Assembly (NCBI GenBank): GCA_031257995.1
Contig: JAIRNN010000210.1
Span: forward strand, 1-9,397
Reading direction: 5' to 3'
Length of the DNA: 9,397 bases
Source: Spirochaetaceae bacterium
Lineage (GTDB): Bacteria > Spirochaetota > Spirochaetia > Treponematales > Breznakiellaceae
The notes beneath the pieces were generated by a model. The model was not told where the DNA came from and did no database searches. It saw only the letters and a list, made by a program, of their open reading frames with translations. How positions within the stretch are numbered: the stretch's first letter is position 1; each line of letters opens with the position of its first letter. A program made the position numbers and the translations under genes. Shown here in pieces: positions 6,141 to 9,397 of the stretch.

Positions 6141-7256
6141 TTATTGCGGAAGAATAATCGCGGAGACCTTGACCCCGCGCTCATTCAGTGCTTTCGTAAC
6201 CATCTCCTTGCTGATTCTGCCGCGAGGACGGGGATGGGGCGGCGCGTCGCCGATGAGGATCACGAGCCGTGATTCGGCCTGCCAGCGGTACCTTGTCGCC
6301 GCCTCGTACAACGCCTCGTAGACAGCTTCGGGGATGTCGCGTCCGCCGCCCACCGCTATGTCGAGCAGCGATCTCTGAAACCGGTCCAGACTATTCGTAA
6401 ACGGCACGACCTTGGTTACGTAGGTTTCGCCATAATCCTTGTAAAGCACCATGCCGATCCGCAGTTGCCGGAAAGCGCGCAGATCCTCGCTGAGCATAAC
6501 GGTGAGGCTGTCCCGTATCGCGGCAATGTCGTCTCTCATGCTTGCCGTCGTGTCCAGAGCAAACACCAGATCAAGCGAGTTGCCCCGTTCTTTCCTGAGA
6601 ATGCCGCCTATCGTGGCAATAAGGTCGGACGGTCCCGCCGAACGGACGGCCTCGCCCTGTTCCAGACCCGCGATCTCATGGAAAGCGTCTTCGGTGTCCT
6701 TCATGTAGTTATTGATGGCGGGTCCGGCAAGCGGCCGTTGCGCCACTTCGAGCAGAAACGAGTTGTCGCGAAACGCCCCCGTATAGTCCGCATAAGGCTT
6801 TTCAAAGGCGCGAACGTTAAAGTAGGTGCCGTTTCCCACATACACCTCGCCGTTCCGCGTCCACGGATAGCCGTAATAGATGATGTAGGGGATGTAGATG
6901 TGAAACGCCTCGCCCAATTCGCCGTGCCGTTCCGTTGTCGAGTCGATGAGCGACCAGATGCCCCGTTCTTTCGGCAACACCTCGCCATCCACGATACGCA
7001 TCTCGTCGCCGTTCACCGCATTCCATTCTGCCGCGCGATAGGCGTAATTGTCTTCGCGCATCGCCGGGTCGCGCACCGATTCGGTCAGCAACACCGAGTT
7101 TATCGCGGGCTTTTTTCTGATATAAAGATGAAACCCGCCATCCGCCCCCTGCGTTACCCGCAAATCCGCCGCGCCGATACCTAAGTCCTGTCCCGCCAGA
7201 GGGAAAGAGCAAAGAGCCGACGCGACAAACACCGCAAAAAAAGCAGACGGTTTCAC
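6141..7256 (-). CDS. Secreted vWA-domain protein
   Basis: The predicted 371-residue protein starts at a GTG, with signal peptide KPSAFFAVFVASALCSFPLAGQ, probably cut near residue 23. Residues about 25-210 form an N-terminal domain I cannot name, with strands and motifs such as GGFHLYIRKKP, YIPYIIYYGYPWTRNGEVYV and PYADYTGAFRDN. Residues about 228-371 are a von Willebrand factor A domain. Its metal-ion-dependent adhesion site is visible as D235-T-T-A-S239, with GGGRDIPEA (D307) and LIGDAPPH (D337) as further conserved loops. The domain ends normally at VKVSAIILPQ. Such proteins bind partners through a divalent metal, outside the cytoplasm. The upstream open frame to 7520 runs through repeat DNA and was rejected as part of the protein. 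A GATAAT box lies six bases before the GTG. Function is unknown. Confidence 0.88.
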   Translation of the reverse strand: MKPSAFFAVFVASALCSFPLAGQDLGIGAADLRVTQGADGGFHLYIRKKPAINSVLLTESVRDPAMREDNYAYRAAEWNAVNGDEMRIVDGEVLPKERGIWSLIDSTTERHGELGEAFHIYIPYIIYYGYPWTRNGEVYVGNGTYFNVRAFEKPYADYTGAFRDNSFLLEVAQRPLAGPAINNYMKDTEDAFHEIAGLEQGEAVRSAGPSDLIATIGGILRKERGNSLDLVFALDTTASMRDDIAAIRDSLTVMLSEDLRAFRQLRIGMVLYKDYGETYVTKVVPFTNSLDRFQRSLLDIAVGGGRDIPEAVYEALYEAATRYRWQAESRLVILIGDAPPHPRPRGRISKEMVTKALNERGVKVSAIILPQ

Positions 7257-7262
7257 CTTTCC

Positions 7263-7268
7263 ATTATC
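7263..7268 (-). promoter_or_regulatory. Probable -10 box of the vWA gene
   Basis: GATAAT lies on the minus strand six bases before the GTG start codon, so transcription would start at the codon itself. No clear -35 box is seen at the usual distance. The sequence GGAAAG between the box and the GTG is too close to act as a normal ribosome-binding site. Confidence 0.4.
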
Positions 7269-7412
7269 GGCAAAATAACGATATTCTTTGAGGAAATAAG
7301 GGGGAAGCCTCCCTCTCGCTCCGGCGCGCTCTCCGGTCGATATGTCTGCGTCCAAAGGCGCGTCCACACCCCCTCCGTTTGGTCTTACACTACCCCCTCT
7401 GTGGCCCCCGTT

Positions 7413-7498
7413 GCCGCGTGCGAAACGTTGAGCGCGTTTAACCATTCCAGCGGCACGGTGCCCATAAATGCCGCACTCCGGATAAATGCAACAGGGCC
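7413..7498 (+). repeat. Dispersed intergenic repeat, copy B
   Basis: Partner of 4976-5067, sharing 20 identical bases at 7420-7439 and patchy similarity to the end. It lies upstream of the vWA gene and is read on the minus strand as a peptide containing GMVKRAQRFARGNG. In this place it is preceded by a module (7381-7404) that follows it in copy A. Confidence 0.8.
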
Positions 7499-7526
7499 CC
7501 GGCAAGCCCGCTCCCCGCAACGCCTA

Positions 7527-7591
7527 CCCCCCCCCCCTAAATCCAGCCAGCCAGCCTATCTCGTAACTTGTAACTCATAACTTGTAACTAT
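7527..7591. repeat. Poly-C tract and TAACTNN heptamer repeats
   Basis: A C11 homopolymer (7527-7537) is followed by a short ccagccagccagcc run and, after a gap, four tandem heptamers of the form TAACTNN (7564-7591), in which the 12-mer taacttgtaact occurs twice exactly. Such tracts are prone to slippage. They are not inside a recognised gene. Confidence 0.7.
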
Positions 7592-7650
7592 TTCACCCTT
7601 TTTCGTGCCAGACTAAAGCAATACGGCTGCCAACCGCATATATAGTGTAT

Positions 7651-7785
7651 GAGGTGTTATTTATGAAAATGCATAGACAGTTACAACAAAACGTCTGGTA
7701 CAAAGTAGGGACAGAGGTCAATATCGGCGAACCGCTGTTCAAGTTGCCGATGGCCGTAGTGCTGCTCCACCGCGTGCTCCGCGAG
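7651..7785 (+). pseudogene. 5' stub of a REP-associated tyrosine (Y1) transposase, RayT-like
   Basis: An ATG at 7663 with a good ribosome-binding site (GAGG at 7651-7654, eight bases before it) opens 41 residues reading QLQQNVWYKVGTEVNIGEPL then FKLPMAVVLLHRVLRE. This fits the N-terminal start of Y1/RayT-type transposases, which have a W-Y-x-V strand, an N-x-x-E-P/x-L-F segment and a helix. Those enzymes process single-stranded REP hairpins with one catalytic Tyr near the middle. The HUH motif and the Tyr are missing because the gene is cut at about 7785, where antisense of an MFS remnant takes over. The frame then runs by chance to a stop at 7851. The resemblance is from memory, so the family call is moderate. 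The start signals look intact, so a short peptide may still be made. Confidence 0.5.
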
Positions 7786-8198
7786 GACGACCAGCACGAA
7801 GACGATGGAACCTACGGCGCGGATTTTTCCGTAGTTTCCTGTCCATGTTGACGGTTATCACGGCATCCGACAGGGGATGGTCGCGCGGAAACCCGCCGAC
7901 AGAAACGGAATGAAAAGCGCGGAGGTGAGCGGGTTTGTGAGCCAAAAGATCGCGGTGCCTGGAACGACCCATGGCGCAAGGACGGCTAGGAACGTGGTCT
8001 TGTAATCAACGTGTTTGTCCGCCCACGCGCCGAACAAGAAGGGGCGGCGATCGCGGAGATTTCCACCGCGCCGAGAAGGAGTCCGGTAAGGGCTTGAGAA
8101 AATCCCATACTGCGTACCAGTATCGCCAGATAGGGTGATATGGTAGCATAGGCGGTAAAGACGACGGTACAGAGAACGACGGCGGACAGGCGCGTCAA
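7786..8198 (-). pseudogene. MFS transporter remnant, N-terminal part, with three frameshifts and truncated
   Basis: Reading begins at a TTG (8198) that overlaps the stop of the lipoprotein gene, and gives FTAYATISPYLAILVRSMGF and QALTGLLLGAVEISAIAAP, a first and second membrane helix. At about 8038-8046 the homologous reading jumps frame to FLFGAWADKHVDYKTTFLAV, which has the MFS loop 2-3 pattern G-x-x-A-D-K, and continues through LAPWVVPGTAIFW. Further one-base shifts at about 7875 and 7843 are needed to read LSDAVITVNM and then YGKIRAVGSIVFVLVVLAEH. Together these resemble the first four or five helices of MFS_1-like or nucleoside-symporter-like carriers. The other seven or eight helices are missing, cut off near 7785 by the transposase stub. 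Each indel lies in a short homopolymer, so sequencing error cannot explain the truncation but might explain single shifts. Confidence 0.7.
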
Positions 8199-8806
8199 AA
8201 ACTGATTTCCATGCTCTCTTGCCGGGAAGTAGTCAGAAGATCGCCCATCGGCGCGGAATACGTCTTCTTATCGCCGGGCACGGAGATGGTAAAGTCAAAG
8301 CGGTAGCCTTCAAACGCCTGTTTCACGAGATCCGAAAGATCGCCGCCGTAGGCTTGCGCGGCTTTATCGAACGAGGTTTCGCTAGATGCGGCATCGGAGG
8401 CAGCCCTATTGAAGCGAGTCGTAAAAACATGGCGGCCGTCCTCGTTTGTGTAGGCGAACTGCTGGCCGTTTGCGCTGAGAAACCCGGTGAGGGCGGAAAC
8501 GTGGTCGAAGGCAAGCGTTACCTCAAATATCCGGTCGCCGCCTTGGTCCCGTTCCCGGTATGAACGTAACGTAAGACCCTCGATACGGGAGACCGTTCGT
8601 TCAAAGTCCGCCTTTCCCACCGGAATTGTCGGCCAATTCTCGTTGCCGTCGAGCGTCCCGCTGTCGAGAAGGCTCCGGGAAACCGTGTACTCAAGACGCG
8701 CTGTCCCCGAAAGGTCGCGCCCCACCGTTATCTCCGTTTTCACCCCGACACACGAGGTAAAAAGGACGGCGGCGGTAATCCAAATAACTCTTTGCGCTCT
8801 TTTCAT
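8195..8806 (-). CDS. Lipoprotein of unknown function, LppM-like at low confidence
   Basis: The predicted 203-residue protein begins MKRAQRVIWITAAVLFTSCV, a lipoprotein signal with lipobox F-T-S-C (Cys19). The mature part starts VGVKTEITVGRDLSGTARLE, an extended strand-rich domain up to about residue 130, with FEVTLAFDHVSALTGFLSAN and RHVFTTRFN. A more helical, acidic stretch follows, and then RFDFTISVPGDKK. The opening strand pattern vaguely recalls LppM/DUF3153-type lipoproteins, but I would not assign the family. The ATG at 8806 was chosen over an upstream ATG in the same frame because it gives a proper signal peptide and has GAGG about ten bases upstream. It lies 62 nt after the DUF503 gene, and its stop overlaps the MFS start by four bases (TTGA), so these three were probably one transcript. 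Confidence 0.78.
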   Translation of the reverse strand: MKRAQRVIWITAAVLFTSCVGVKTEITVGRDLSGTARLEYTVSRSLLDSGTLDGNENWPTIPVGKADFERTVSRIEGLTLRSYRERDQGGDRIFEVTLAFDHVSALTGFLSANGQQFAYTNEDGRHVFTTRFNRAASDAASSETSFDKAAQAYGGDLSDLVKQAFEGYRFDFTISVPGDKKTYSAPMGDLLTTSRQESMEISF

Positions 8807-8868
8807 AGCGGCGAAACCTCTTTTAATTGTACGTTTCAAAGAAACACGTTTCCAACGAAGCACATTCC

Positions 8869-9156
8869 CTAAAACTCTTCCGAGTAAAACGACACGTCCT
8901 GAATCCGCGCCGGAACATCGTCCTCGATCATCGTGAACGCCTTCCGCAACACCTTTTCGCCGAAATCCTTGTCGTTGGACACCAGTGCCGCGCCAATCTC
9001 CGCAAACGAGAGGCTGTCCTGCAAGTCAACCTCCGCAGCCGAAAGATGAAACTTCCGTTGCAGCCTGTCGCGCATCGACCGGACGATCTGCCTCTTGTCC
9101 TTGAGACTCCCAACACTGGAAAGCGCAAGAAGCACCTTCATCATTGATACAATCAT
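8869..9156 (-). CDS. DUF503/YlxP-like protein
   Basis: The predicted 95-residue protein matches DUF503 in length and in its core: SLKDKRQIVRSMRDRLQRKF, then SAAEVDLQDSLSFAEIGAAL, then VSNDKDFGEKVLRKAF and a C-terminal strand VPARIQDVSFYSEEF. The family (YlxP of the nusA-infB-rbfA region in Gram-positives) is small and poorly understood. A role in ribosome or RNA biology has been suggested from its gene context, which is not shared here. I chose the ATG at 9156 because it puts the SLKDKR motif at residue 17, as in the family; two other ATGs at 9144 and 9141 are possible, and the upstream ATG at 9210 adds 18 unlike residues. A TATGAT box lies about 12 bases before this start. Confidence 0.88.
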   Translation of the reverse strand: MIVSMMKVLLALSSVGSLKDKRQIVRSMRDRLQRKFHLSAAEVDLQDSLSFAEIGAALVSNDKDFGEKVLRKAFTMIEDDVPARIQDVSFYSEEF

Positions 9157-9305
9157 ATACCCAAACGTATCATAGAGAAAAAAACGAACAGTGCATAGTG
9201 AGGGAAGCATGGCCTCCCACGGGGGATGGATAATAGAGGGAATTGGAGGCTGCGCGTTTCATTACGCAAATGGGACAAATTTTATGGTGATAGTCGGAAA
9301 AAGAC

Positions 9306-9348
9306 TTGACAAAGTGTATGGCCTGAGATTAAAATAAAAAGCGAGGGG
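9306..9348 (+). promoter_or_regulatory. Promoter and ribosome-binding site of the gene at 9356
   Basis: TTGACA (9306-9311) and TTAAAA (9329-9334) are 17 bp apart. The AT-rich -10 region is followed by a strong Shine-Dalgarno GAGGGG at 9343-9348, seven bases before the ATG. This is the best-looking conventional start in the window. Confidence 0.7.
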
Positions 9349-9355
9349 TATACAC

Positions 9356-9397
9356 ATGGAAAACAAACTCAAAAATTTGCTTGATTTGGCAAAGTCG
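9356..9397 (+). CDS. Unknown protein, 3'-truncated by the window edge
   Basis: The first 14 codons read MENKLKNLLDLAKS and then the window ends. The gene start is well supported by the promoter and ribosome-binding site directly upstream. The peptide is helical and charged, with no signal peptide, so a cytoplasmic protein is likely. Nothing more about family or role can be said from 14 residues. It is divergent from the DUF503 gene. Confidence 0.65.
   Translation, partial: MENKLKNLLDLAKS

Larger units (their letters stand above)
7257..7662. other. Gene-free region with dispersed repeats and simple sequence
   Basis: Between the vWA start and the plus-strand transposase stub there is no credible gene. 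The region carries short modules also found at 4976-5157 (see the repeat entries), a run of eleven C (7527-7537), three tandem CCAG-type units after it, heptamer repeats at 7564-7591, and a ribosome-binding site for the gene starting at 7663. Confidence 0.6.

Noticed and set aside
6465..7184. Plus-strand frame of 239 codons opposite the vWA gene
   Set aside because: It is antisense to the vWA protein, has no ribosome-binding site and resembles no family.
7257..7520. N-terminal extension of the vWA frame upstream to an ATG at 7520
   Set aside because: It runs through the dispersed repeat and simple sequence, and would bury the signal peptide some 88 residues inside the protein.

Overview
The window looks like accessory or decaying chromosome of a spirochaete, most likely a Treponema-like organism. 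This is an inference from two short lipoproteins with spirochaete-style lipoboxes (F-V-S-C and F-T-S-C), a secreted vWA protein, and much repeat-rich intergenic DNA. The only large intact gene is a 1034-residue RND efflux transporter.

Layout. 1-728: 3' part of a frameshifted DDE (integrase-core) transposase followed directly by two 28-bp direct repeats, probably an insertion sequence end. 732-1910: a hicA-hicB toxin-antitoxin pair on the minus strand lies between two direct copies of one segment, the upstream region plus first codons of the RND gene. The left copy ends inside hicB, which has lost its C-terminal DNA-binding part. 1846-4950: RND pump without its usual adaptor or outer-membrane partner. 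4951-5650: gene-free DNA with dispersed repeats, an inverted-repeat element and a candidate structured RNA. 5651-6055: TPR lipoprotein (+). 6141-7256: secreted vWA protein (-), convergent with it. 7257-7662: gene-free DNA sharing repeat modules with 4976-5157 in a different order, a C11 tract and heptamer repeats. 7663-7785: 5' stub of a probable REP-associated tyrosine transposase (+) joined to a frameshifted MFS transporter remnant (-, 8198 to about 7786). 8195-9156: minus-strand pair of a lipoprotein and a DUF503/YlxP-like protein. 9356-end: first 14 codons of a new gene with a good promoter and ribosome-binding site.

How it fits together. The toxin-antitoxin pair, the transposase remnants and the duplicated RND start suggest the area has been remodelled by insertion and recombination. 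The DUF503 protein, lipoprotein and MFS remnant form one minus-strand unit with close spacing, the MFS start overlapping the lipoprotein stop. I found no clearly new defence or metabolic system. The most interesting local structures are the hicB/RND junction, the shuffled intergenic repeat modules and the possible pseudoknot RNA upstream of the TPR lipoprotein gene.
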